From a virus, in the IMG/VR virus record IMGVR_UViG_3300012920_000356, positions 1 to 20,700 of that record: a stretch of 20,700 nucleotides of DNA; one strand, written 5' to 3'. Shown here in pieces: positions 7,865 through 15,451 of this stretch; position 1 is the first letter of the stretch, and the number at the start of each line of letters is the position of its first letter. The translations under genes were made by a program, and so were the position numbers. The notes under the pieces were generated by a model. The model ran no database searches. It worked only from the letters and a program-made list of their open reading frames with translations, and was not told the origin of the DNA.

Positions 7865-10800
7865 TGACTATTGGCAATAAATTTAAAAATAATAAAACTA
7901 TTACTTTTCCTAAAGCTACAAATTTAGAAACAAGAGAAACTATAGTAGGCACTCCTGTTACAGATGAAGTTTTAGTAAATGGTTTTTCTAGTAGCTTTCC
8001 TGCTTTAGAGGAACTTATAAGAAACCCGCAAGAAAAAAGAATGAGTGCAGGAGGATATGCAGATTGGAGCGTAGGTTTACCTCAAGTTCCTGGTACTGGT
8101 AGTTTTACCTTTAATGCTAAATCTGTAGCTGACGCTCAAATGAATGATTTTAATAGATGGAATACTTATGTTAACTGGAACTCTAAACTTTATACTGAAG
8201 GTCAACATGACGAATGGTTAGATATACAAAAAGAAGCTAGAGTTATTTTTGAATTGCCTGAAGGAGAAATAAAAGAAGCTAGAAAAGCTTTATTTTTAGA
8301 ATCTTTTGGTTTACACATGCAAGAATGGACAGATTATTTTAATACAGATGAAGGTAATATTGAGTATCAAAAATTAATAAATCATGGTTCTTGGTTTAGA
8401 TTTTTAAGAGATGATAAAAAAGTTATTGAATGGAATCAAAAAAATAAAAGACTTCCATGGCAATGGCATGTATTAGCTGGAGAACCTTTTGCACAAGTAG
8501 ACGCAGCTAAAATGAATGAATTTTGGGGAACTTATTTAAACTCTAGCGATTGGACAGAAGGTTCTAAAAAACGAATGGACTGGTCTACTGCTTTTACTTT
8601 ACAAGATATTTTAGAATTTGATACTGACCCTAGCTTAATGTATTATATTGATAGATATAAAATAACAGAAGCTGATTTAGAAACTTCAGATTGGAGTCAA
8701 TCTAAAGGAGTAGCTTTACTAAGTACTTTAGGTGGTGAAATAGGATTAGAACTTCCTACTGGAACTGCTTTTGTATCAGTTGCTAAAAGTTTTAACAAGG
8801 TAAGAAAAGGTATTATAACTGTTTTAAAAAGTAAGAATGGTCAAAACATTTTTAGAAGAAGTAAAAACGCTAGAAATACATCAAGAGCAGTAGGAGAAAT
8901 TTTAACTGGAGGAGCATTCTGGAAGTATGTAGGAGGAGTAGGTAATGAAAATTATGATGCAGTTAAAGCTACTAAACATTTAGGAATTGAAACATTATTT
9001 ACTTCAATAATAACTCCTCTTGGAGGTAAACTAGTTGCTAGATTAGAACCTCAAAAAGTAATTAAAGTTTTTGATGCTCATATGACAGGTAAAATGGAAA
9101 CCATAACTCCTAAAGAATTAAATCAATTTAGAACTTATAGAACAATTTTAGCTGAAGCTTATGATAATGGTAATGTACCAAAGAACTTAAGAGCACGAGC
9201 AGGAGCATTTTTAGATGAGACTCAAGCTTTAGCTTCTGTAATAGAAGAGGCTAATGCTTCTGTAACTAGACTAAGTAAACTACTAGGTAAAAATCCTGAT
9301 GCAATTTCTATTAAAAGATTTGTACAACAAGAAAAAGACTTATTAAAATTTGCTGAAAGAAGATTTACTAAAGTAACTAAGGCTAAGTCAATGTTTGATG
9401 ATACATCTGCTGAAGGCATAGAAAAAATTAGATTAAGATGGAATACTGTAGTAAATGATTTACAAGCAGGAGCAAATCCTAATACTCAACAAATTGATGA
9501 GATGATTGAAATTTTAGTAGGAGGAGGAGCAAGGACTACACTAGATGATATTACTGCAGGAGCAAGCGAATTAGTAGAACCTATATTAGTTAGAAATAGT
9601 AACAAAGTAGTTACTTCTGTTAAAATTAGAGGTTTAAATAAATATATTAAAATGGTTGAAACAGGAGATTTTGCTAGAACAGTAGGAGGAGAAAAACCTA
9701 CTAAAGCTCAATTACTAACTGCTATTAGAACTGCATTAGCACATCAAAAGAAATTATATGCAGATAAAATTTTAGCAATAGCAGATAAAGTTGCAAATGG
9801 TAAATCTTTAACAAAAGCTGAGCAAGCTTTAGTAACTGGAAAAAACAACGACTTTAAAAAAATACTAGATAATACTATAAAGTACTTAGATTTTCAAACA
9901 TCAGTAGGACAAGAAACTGTAGCTTTTAAAATTAAAACAGCAAAAGTAGCACCTGTTAGAGGAGGTTATGGAAGTAAAATTAAGAAAAAAGCAGAGCTTA
10001 CTCCTCAAAAAAATTTAGATTTTATTAATGATGTTAAGTTAAGAATTATTAATTCATCAGATGAAGCTGGAATTACTTTTGATGAATTAGGTAATATAAA
10101 AGGAGATGCTTCCTTAGTAGTTAAACAACTAAAAGAAATTGGTAACGAAGTATATAATATAAGAAAAAAAGTAACAGGAGAAAGAAAACCTGTTTCAAAA
10201 GATGACTACTTTGGTATACCTTTTATAGCTAATAATATATGGCATTTTGCAAAAGATTTACCTTGGGTAGCTACAAGAGCTGCTATATTAGCAGAAGAAG
10301 GTATTAATAGGGTACTAGAACCAATATATGGATTAAGTACTGGAGCAACTCAAAGAGCCCAAGTCTTTTGGGGTAACTTTGTTACTGGTATAATAAAAGG
10401 AGATAAGTATAGACTTAAAGCTGCTGCTTCTGAATTTAATAGTCTTGAATTTTTTACTAGTTTAAGAAGCCACATTAGAAGATGGAGAAGTAATATAGAT
10501 TATAATAATCCTAATGCTATGATAAAAGTAGCAAATGAAGTAACTAAAGAAGCAGGTTTATTATCTAAGTGGGCATATATGCTACAAAAACATAGTGTAC
10601 TTCAAACTACACAAAAGTATTCTCAATCAGTTAGAAATCCTTTAGATTGGGAAACTAGATGGACTCCTGAATTTAGAGAAGTTTTAGAATCAGCAATAGA
10701 AAATTATGGTTCTAAAAAAGGTAAAGATTGGGACGGAAAAAGTTTTAATATTGTTGATTTAACTAATGATGTAATAGCAGAAATAATAAATAAAGGAGGA

Positions 10801-12615
10801 TTAGATTATAGCGACTTAGTAAAAACTGCTAATAACATAGGAGAAGCTACACAATTTTTAGAAAGATGGCTACCTATGTTTAACGACTCTTGGTTAGAAG
10901 GTACTGGTTTATTTACTCAAAGTAGACGTTTAACAGAACGAATGATAATAATGATGAATGATGAAGGTATACTTGGAACTACTTCTCAAGCTTCAAGACT
11001 TGCTCCTTTATTACAAACATATTTTCAAAAAACATATATGCAAGATTTAACTGTTGATTATAGTGCTAAATTCTTAAAAGACTTACAAGATATATATCCT
11101 AACAAAAAAGACTTAAGTATGATACTAGATTATTTAGAAGATAGTATAGATACAGGTTTAAGAAATATTGGGGACTTGACTGTTAAAACTCCTTTAGATG
11201 TTAATGGTAGAGGTTTTATTATGAATCTATTTGGTAAAATAGATAATGCCTCTAAGACTAGTCCTACTCAATTTGCACAATTTGGTGGAGCTTTCATTAG
11301 GTCAAGATTAAATATAGGAGCACAAACCGCAGAAAATGGAGGTTTTATAAATATTTTTAAACTTTCAAAAGCTTTGAAAGAAGGAAATAAATATGACCAA
11401 TCAGTAGCTTTAGGAAACATTGCAGTATCTAGTGCTACTTGGTATACAATAGATAAAATGTTTGATACTGGAATATTAAGTTTTAATCCTAAAACTGGAA
11501 AATCAGAAATAGTAGTAGATGTTTTAAATGATGAAACTGGTATGCCAGAAAGAGCTACTGTAGATATAAATGCTTCTTATCCTCAATTTAAATTATTAAT
11601 GGATATGTATATGGGAATTAAATATATGGAACATAATATAGGTTTAGCTACTGATATATATTCAGAAGACCCAGAGTTTGCAGAAGAATATGAAGAGTTA
11701 GTAACTGGTTATAAAGAACTACAATTACTAGGAGGAGAAGTAGCAAACACATGGTTTAAAACTATGTTAATGACTACTGCTTCAGCTAACTATAAGTTAA
11801 TGGACGGACAAGCTCTTTCTGATACAGTCTTTTTAATGTTAGCTCAAATAGCAAAAGACCCTACTAGTTTAAGTACTATGGTTAGTTTTACAGATGATAT
11901 AAACCAAGCTTTTGGAAATGAATCTTTATTACCAAACAATCCTTTATATAAAGAGTATAGAACAAAATGGGATAGGGTTGCTTCTTCTTCTTTATTTAGA
12001 TTACTTGGGGATAAAGTAAATATGAATCCTCAACCTCAACAACCTAAATTTAATATGGACGGAAGCCTTGCTTATGGTATTGTTAATCCAGCAGTAGGTA
12101 AAATTAGGTATGAAACATTTGAGCCTTGGAAAGTTGTTGCAACTAAACTCTTTATGGATATGAGACCTAAGATGCCTTCAAAGGTTGTAGACCCTTTTAC
12201 TGGTATAACATTAAAGACTTTCCCAAATAACATTTATCAAAGAGCAGCTTGGAGAGTTAGGAATAATATATTTCATACAGAAGGAAGTCCTTATGCACAA
12301 AATCTTAATACTATAGCAAATGAAATTGTAGAAAATCCTGGGTTTAAAAAGATGATGGAAGTAGGAGATTTAAGAAGAGCTAAACAAGAATTATCCTCAG
12401 TTTTAAATAATATTTGGAGTATTGCTTTTGAACTGTCTACTCAAGAATATGATTTTGAAGGTAATAAATTAGATTTAAATGATAAGAGCAAAGTAATTAA
12501 AAATAATAAATATCCTAATGGATTACATAAGGATAGTATATACTACTATATTAATTTTAAATTACCAAAAGCTGAAGCAATCGGAACACAAAAATTATAT
12601 GGAGTAGGTAAATAA
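7864..12615 (+). CDS. Internal core protein (T7 gp16-like), ejection protein
   Basis: At 1583 residues this is the largest gene present, the usual rank of gp16 in T7-like phages (T7 gp16 has 1318). It is assigned by size, by place directly before the terminase small subunit, and by its helical, Lys/Glu/Asn-rich makeup. Some amphipathic segments occur, such as IPFIANNIWHFAKDLPWVAT near 780. I do not see a transglycosylase motif at the N terminus. That fits with the muramidase being encoded separately just upstream. In T7, gp16 spans the inner membrane during ejection and helps pull in the first DNA. The start overlaps the muramidase stop (TAATG), with AAGGA upstream. Confidence 0.7.
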   Translation: MTIGNKFKNNKTITFPKATNLETRETIVGTPVTDEVLVNGFSSSFPALEELIRNPQEKRMSAGGYADWSVGLPQVPGTGSFTFNAKSVADAQMNDFNRWNTYVNWNSKLYTEGQHDEWLDIQKEARVIFELPEGEIKEARKALFLESFGLHMQEWTDYFNTDEGNIEYQKLINHGSWFRFLRDDKKVIEWNQKNKRLPWQWHVLAGEPFAQVDAAKMNEFWGTYLNSSDWTEGSKKRMDWSTAFTLQDILEFDTDPSLMYYIDRYKITEADLETSDWSQSKGVALLSTLGGEIGLELPTGTAFVSVAKSFNKVRKGIITVLKSKNGQNIFRRSKNARNTSRAVGEILTGGAFWKYVGGVGNENYDAVKATKHLGIETLFTSIITPLGGKLVARLEPQKVIKVFDAHMTGKMETITPKELNQFRTYRTILAEAYDNGNVPKNLRARAGAFLDETQALASVIEEANASVTRLSKLLGKNPDAISIKRFVQQEKDLLKFAERRFTKVTKAKSMFDDTSAEGIEKIRLRWNTVVNDLQAGANPNTQQIDEMIEILVGGGARTTLDDITAGASELVEPILVRNSNKVVTSVKIRGLNKYIKMVETGDFARTVGGEKPTKAQLLTAIRTALAHQKKLYADKILAIADKVANGKSLTKAEQALVTGKNNDFKKILDNTIKYLDFQTSVGQETVAFKIKTAKVAPVRGGYGSKIKKKAELTPQKNLDFINDVKLRIINSSDEAGITFDELGNIKGDASLVVKQLKEIGNEVYNIRKKVTGERKPVSKDDYFGIPFIANNIWHFAKDLPWVATRAAILAEEGINRVLEPIYGLSTGATQRAQVFWGNFVTGIIKGDKYRLKAAASEFNSLEFFTSLRSHIRRWRSNIDYNNPNAMIKVANEVTKEAGLLSKWAYMLQKHSVLQTTQKYSQSVRNPLDWETRWTPEFREVLESAIENYGSKKGKDWDGKSFNIVDLTNDVIAEIINKGGLDYSDLVKTANNIGEATQFLERWLPMFNDSWLEGTGLFTQSRRLTERMIIMMNDEGILGTTSQASRLAPLLQTYFQKTYMQDLTVDYSAKFLKDLQDIYPNKKDLSMILDYLEDSIDTGLRNIGDLTVKTPLDVNGRGFIMNLFGKIDNASKTSPTQFAQFGGAFIRSRLNIGAQTAENGGFINIFKLSKALKEGNKYDQSVALGNIAVSSATWYTIDKMFDTGILSFNPKTGKSEIVVDVLNDETGMPERATVDINASYPQFKLLMDMYMGIKYMEHNIGLATDIYSEDPEFAEEYEELVTGYKELQLLGGEVANTWFKTMLMTTASANYKLMDGQALSDTVFLMLAQIAKDPTSLSTMVSFTDDINQAFGNESLLPNNPLYKEYRTKWDRVASSSLFRLLGDKVNMNPQPQQPKFNMDGSLAYGIVNPAVGKIRYETFEPWKVVATKLFMDMRPKMPSKVVDPFTGITLKTFPNNIYQRAAWRVRNNIFHTEGSPYAQNLNTIANEIVENPGFKKMMEVGDLRRAKQELSSVLNNIWSIAFELSTQEYDFEGNKLDLNDKSKVIKNNKYPNGLHKDSIYYYINFKLPKAEAIGTQKLYGVGK

Positions 12616-12863
12616 TGAATAACTTAGAAAAAATGTTACAAGCATTACATTGTGAAACTGCTGACTATATGGCTAGAGAATTACAAAAAGCTAGAGAAGA
12701 TGATACTTATGTACTTCCTCCAGCATTTTTAAGTTCAGTTATAAAGTTTTTGAAAGACAATGAAATTACTTGTGAAATTAAAGAAGGTACTGTACAAGCA
12801 GAATTAGTAAAAGAAATTAGTAGAGAAGATTCAGACTTTCTCAGATTGGTCAAAGGTCAATGA
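12615..12863 (+). CDS. Terminase small subunit (T7 gp18-like)
   Basis: This 82-residue acidic protein has the size of T7 gp18 (89 residues). The helix pair MLQALHCETADYMARELQ and LPPAFLSSVIKFLKDNEITCE resembles the 'sequential selection helix then FLKDNxI' pattern that I recall from small terminase subunits of marine podoviruses. It would recognise concatemeric DNA and guide the large subunit encoded at 15451. Its position after the gp16-like gene and ahead of lysis genes matches T7 synteny. The start overlaps the gp16 stop (TAATG), and the stop overlaps the next small gene (ATGA). The family is inferred from a short pattern and from context. Confidence 0.62.
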   Translation: MNNLEKMLQALHCETADYMARELQKAREDDTYVLPPAFLSSVIKFLKDNEITCEIKEGTVQAELVKEISREDSDFLRLVKGQ

Positions 12864-13012
12864 GAGAAATAATAGAAAGAACAACAGTAGGAACTATGGG
12901 TTTTATATCAAGTGTAGAACTTCAACAAGTTAACGAAGTACTTAGTGCAATAGTAGCAATATGTACAATTATTTATTTAATATCAGCGATAAGGAAAAAT
13001 GCAAAAAGATAA
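12860..13012 (+). CDS. Small single-span membrane protein, possible lysis accessory
   Basis: This 50-residue gene starts at an ATG inside the stop of the terminase small subunit (ATGA overlap) and runs into the next gene, overlapping it by 14 bases. It begins MREIIERTTVGTMGFISSVE. A hydrophobic segment, VLSAIVAICTIIYLISAI (about 27-44), is followed by RKNAKR, so one membrane span with a basic cytoplasmic end is expected. In T7 the holin (17.5) and spanin genes lie around gp18, so a holin or spanin-related role is plausible, but no family is recognised. The tight overlaps on both sides support it as a real gene. Confidence 0.6.
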   Translation: MREIIERTTVGTMGFISSVELQQVNEVLSAIVAICTIIYLISAIRKNAKR

Positions 13013-13313
13013 CGATACAGACTTAAAAATAGGAGAAGGTACAGATATAACTATACCTTTAAGGAATTTATTATCTATAATAGGTGGAGTAGCAATAGCA
13101 GTTGTAGGTTACTTTCATGTAGATGAACGTATTATGCTTCTTGAACATGAACAAGTAAGATTAATTGATGATATTCAAGCTAATGCAACATGGATTGATG
13201 AATGGGAATCAGATGGTATATTACCATTAGATGTAAAACAAAATATGAAAATAGAATTTTTAGAGAAAAGATTGGAGGAACTTGATGGCAAAATCAAAGA
13301 GCAGAGTAAATGA
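12999..13313 (+). CDS. Membrane-anchored coiled-coil protein, putative i-spanin-like or holin accessory
   Basis: This 104-residue protein has a short polar N terminus, one membrane segment (LLSIIGGVAIAVVGYFHV, about 24-41), and then a charged helical tail. The tail (IMLLEHEQVRLIDDIQANA, then IEFLEKRLEELDGKIKE) has coiled-coil heptads. A single N-terminal span followed by a periplasmic coiled coil is the layout of inner-membrane spanins (T7 gp18.5 type). Its place between the terminase subunits is also where T7 has its spanins. Similar proteins are common in marine phages but usually lack a proven role. It overlaps the upstream 50-residue gene and, at its 3' end, the next basic gene. Confidence 0.6.
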   Translation: MQKDNDTDLKIGEGTDITIPLRNLLSIIGGVAIAVVGYFHVDERIMLLEHEQVRLIDDIQANATWIDEWESDGILPLDVKQNMKIEFLEKRLEELDGKIKEQSK

Positions 13314-13467
13314 AGCTGGTAATTATACTAAACCTACTATGCGTAAAAGATTATTTAATAGAATAAAAGCAGGTTCTAAAGGTGGAAAGCCTGGTCAATG
13401 GTCAGCTAGAAAAGCTCAAATGTTAGCTAAAGCATATAAAGCTGCTGGAGGTGGTTATCGTGGCTAA
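13285..13467 (+). CDS. Small basic protein of a family common in marine phages
   Basis: This 60-residue, strongly basic protein has SRVNEAGNYTKPTMRKRLF, then an IKAGSKGGKPGQWSARKAQML block, and ends KAAGGGYRG. I recall very similar proteins from many marine phage genomes. Their function is unknown to me; DNA or RNA binding, or a minor virion component, is possible from the charge. The ATG start is preferred over the TTG one codon earlier because GGAGGA ends 5 bases before the ATG. It overlaps the spanin-like gene by 29 bases, and its 3' end carries the ribosome site of the next gene. Confidence 0.72.
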   Translation: MAKSKSRVNEAGNYTKPTMRKRLFNRIKAGSKGGKPGQWSARKAQMLAKAYKAAGGGYRG

Positions 13468-13696
13468 AGCTAAATCTCAACAGTCTTTAAGTAAATGGAC
13501 TAAACAAAAGTGGAGAACCTCTGATGGTAAGCCTAGTAAAGGAAAGAAAAGATACTTACCTGATGCTGCTTGGAAGGCTTTAAGTATAGCTGAAAAAAGA
13601 GCTACTAATGCTGCTAAAGCTGCTGGTAATAAAAAAGGTAAACAACATGTAAAGCAACCTAAAAAAATTGCTAAGAAAACTGCGAGGTATAGATAA
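13460..13696 (+). CDS. Small basic protein (DUF5872-like), GTG start
   Basis: This 78-residue basic protein starts MAKAKSQQSLSKWTKQKWRT, continues SDGKPSKGKKRYLP, and ends KGKQHVKQPKKIAKKTARYR. I believe this is the Pfam DUF5872 type, seen in marine phages; the label is from memory. The GTG start at 13460 is chosen because GGAGGT, built into the end of the previous gene, lies 7 bases upstream. The GTG at 13451 overlaps that site and is unlikely. The gene overlaps its neighbour by 8 bases and ends in a TAATG overlap with the leucine-rich-repeat gene. The lysine-rich C terminus suggests nucleic acid binding, without proof. Confidence 0.72.
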   Translation: MAKAKSQQSLSKWTKQKWRTSDGKPSKGKKRYLPDAAWKALSIAEKRATNAAKAAGNKKGKQHVKQPKKIAKKTARYR

Positions 13697-14403
13697 TGTC
13701 AGAATATAAAGTTGTTATTGATGATAAAGAAAATCTTGAAACATTTGAATATATAGTAGATAGAACTAAAACAGTAGATAATATAAATACTGCTACTTAT
13801 AAAGGAGAAGATGAAGTAGAATATGAGTTTACTCCTTCAGAATATACTGAATTAAAAAGAATTGATTTAAAATTTACAAAGCCTCAAAATTTAAACTTTT
13901 TAAATTCTTTACCTTCTAACTTAGAAATTTTAAATGTAGGAGCAAATGATTTATATGGTCAAACTATACCTGCTATTACAACTACACATAGCTCATTAAA
14001 AATATTAAGATTATATAATAATGGTTTAGACGGAGAACTTCCTGATATTTCTAAATTTTCTAATTTAGAAGAGTTTAGTTTAGGAGGTCAAAGATGGGGA
14101 ACATGGACTGATAGTCAAAATGGTTGGAACAAAGTATTAAAAGATAGACATAGTGTATCTAGTCACCCTGGACAGTTTACTTTATCTACAGACTTTGATG
14201 TTCCTAGTACTTTAAAAACAGTTTTACTTAAATATAATTCAATGAATACTGATACTATAAATGGTATTCTTATAGCTTTAGATAATGCAGGAGCTTCTAA
14301 TGGTACTTTAGATATAAGAGGAAACCAAATGGCTACTTCTACTGGAACTGGAACTACTGCTAAAGGGAATTTAGCTACGAAAGGTTGGACAATACTATCA
14401 TGA
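13696..14403 (+). CDS. Leucine-rich-repeat protein
   Basis: This 235-residue protein carries leucine-rich repeats from about residue 50 to 215: LKRIDLKFTKPQNLNFLNSL, LEILNVGANDLYG, LKILRLYNNGLDGELPD, LEEFSLGG, LKTVLLKYNSMNTDT and NGTLDIRGNQM. The closing AKGNLATKGWTIL is typical of phage and bacterial LRR proteins. No signal peptide or membrane span is visible. It lies in the late operon between basic small proteins and the lysis cluster, so it is expressed late. It could be a minor virion or adhesion protein, because LRR folds bind proteins and glycans. The start overlaps the previous stop (TAATG), and the end overlaps the next gene (ATGA). Confidence 0.72.
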   Translation: MSEYKVVIDDKENLETFEYIVDRTKTVDNINTATYKGEDEVEYEFTPSEYTELKRIDLKFTKPQNLNFLNSLPSNLEILNVGANDLYGQTIPAITTTHSSLKILRLYNNGLDGELPDISKFSNLEEFSLGGQRWGTWTDSQNGWNKVLKDRHSVSSHPGQFTLSTDFDVPSTLKTVLLKYNSMNTDTINGILIALDNAGASNGTLDIRGNQMATSTGTGTTAKGNLATKGWTILS

Positions 14404-14612
14404 ATATAATCGATAATCCTAATGAGGAAGTAGTAGATACTGCTTATTCTATTATCTATAATACTAATTCAAAAATAATAATAATGTATAATGATTTAAC
14501 AGATGCAGATACTGATACTTATAAAGTAACTAGTCCTTTAAGATTAGTTACTGGAACAAAAGAAGAAATAGATAATTATATAGAACAAGAGGAGTTACAT
14601 TATGAGCGTTGA
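14400..14612 (+). CDS. Unrecognised 70-residue acidic protein
   Basis: This gene begins at an ATG that overlaps the LRR gene stop (ATGA). A TTG 15 bases earlier would need a longer overlap and is less likely. The product is acidic: MNIIDNPNEEVVDTAYSIIY, then a hydrophobic strand SKIIIMYNDL, then LRLVTGTKEEIDNYIEQEEL. The last segment suggests an alpha helix after beta strands, a small alpha-beta fold. No family is recognised. Its 3' end contains the GGAG ribosome site of the holin-like gene and overlaps that gene by 11 bases, so its translation may feed the next gene. Confidence 0.55.
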   Translation: MNIIDNPNEEVVDTAYSIIYNTNSKIIIMYNDLTDADTDTYKVTSPLRLVTGTKEEIDNYIEQEELHYER

Positions 14613-15027
14613 ATTATTAGCAATGCTAGGAGGTAGTTTATCAGGCTTTGTAATGAAGTTGATAGCTGCACAATCACAATCACAAGCAGCACAATTAGAA
14701 GGCATGTTAAAAAAACAAGGTATGGCTGATGATTCTGCTGATAAAGCTATGACTAGAACAGGTCAAGCAGGTGCTATCGTTAGACGAGTAATAGCTATTT
14801 GTACATTATTCGCAGTAATATTTGCACCTTTTATACTAGCATTTTTTAACGAGCCTGTTACTATAGAAGCTAATAAAGCAGGAGGAATCTTTGGATTTTT
14901 ATTTGGAGATTTATTTGCTAAAGGTAACGGTTGGATAGAGTTACAAGGTTATGTATTATTACCAGAAGTAAGACAAACTATGTTAGCATTAGTAGGTTTT
15001 TATTTTGGTAGTTCACAAGTTAAATAG
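14602..15027 (+). CDS. Putative holin-like membrane protein
   Basis: This 141-residue protein has three hydrophobic stretches: ELLAMLGGSLSGFVMKLIAA (4-23), VIAICTLFAVIFAPFILAFF (about 63-82) and TMLALVGFYFGSS near the C terminus. They are separated by a polar Gln/Ala-rich helix and a Gly-rich loop. The layout resembles three-span phage holin families whose last span ends FYFGS. Its late position between the two terminase genes fits a lysis role. The start is supported by AGGAG about 8 bases upstream. It could instead be a membrane protein of another role. Confidence 0.52.
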   Translation: MSVELLAMLGGSLSGFVMKLIAAQSQSQAAQLEGMLKKQGMADDSADKAMTRTGQAGAIVRRVIAICTLFAVIFAPFILAFFNEPVTIEANKAGGIFGFLFGDLFAKGNGWIELQGYVLLPEVRQTMLALVGFYFGSSQVK

Positions 15028-15038
15028 GAGAAATTATT

Positions 15039-15161
15039 ATGCCAATGGGAAAAGGTACTTACGGAAGTAAAAAAGGTAGACCAGCTAAAAGTAAAAAACC
15101 ATTAACTGCTGCTCAAAAGAAAAAGTTAATGGCTATGAAAAAGAAAAAAGGTAAAAAATAA
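15039..15161 (+). CDS. Very small lysine-rich protein (40 aa)
   Basis: This 40-codon gene begins MPMGKGTYGSKKGRPAKSKK and ends AMKKKKGKK. About 40% of the residues are lysine or arginine. AGGAG lies 8 bases before the ATG, and the stop overlaps the start of the next basic gene (TAATG), so it has good translational signals despite its size. The 'MGKGTYGSKKGRP' opening resembles small basic proteins found next to structural genes in many marine phages. A role in DNA condensation or as a capsid-associated peptide is possible but unproven. Confidence 0.7.
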   Translation: MPMGKGTYGSKKGRPAKSKKPLTAAQKKKLMAMKKKKGKK

Positions 15162-15451
15162 TGCCATCAAAGAAAGACCCTAGATTAGCTAGAGCAGGAG
15201 TATCAGGTTTTAATAAACCTAAACGTACTCCTAATCACCCTAAGAAGTCTCATATAGTAGTAGCCAAAGAAGGAAGTAAAATTAAAACTATTAGATTTGG
15301 TGAAAAAGGAGCTAAAACTGCAGGTAAACCTAAAGCAGGTGAGTCAGCTAGAATGAAAGCTAAACGTAAATCATTTAAAGCTAGACACGCAAAGAATATT
15401 GCTAAAGGTAAAATGTCTGCTGCTTATTGGGCTAATAAGGTCAAGTGGTAA
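15161..15451 (+). CDS. Conserved basic phage protein upstream of terL
   Basis: This 96-residue basic protein has the blocks ARAGVSGFNKPKRTPNHPKK, SHIVVAKEGSKIKTIRFGEKG and FKARHAKNIAKGKMSAAYWA, ending NKVKW. I recall this family from marine cyanophages and other environmental phages; its function is unknown. The conserved SHIVVAKEG...IKTIRFG strand pair and the FKARHAKNI...MSAAYWANKVKW end suggest a small zinc-free nucleic-acid-binding fold, which is inference from charge alone. Both ends are TAATG overlaps, coupling it with the 40-residue protein and with the terminase large subunit. Confidence 0.78.
   Translation: MPSKKDPRLARAGVSGFNKPKRTPNHPKKSHIVVAKEGSKIKTIRFGEKGAKTAGKPKAGESARMKAKRKSFKARHAKNIAKGKMSAAYWANKVKW

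Noticed and set aside
12999-13313. Overlap of the spanin-like gene with the next gene as an embedded o-spanin
   Set aside because: The overlapping frame encodes a basic soluble protein with no lipobox or signal peptide.
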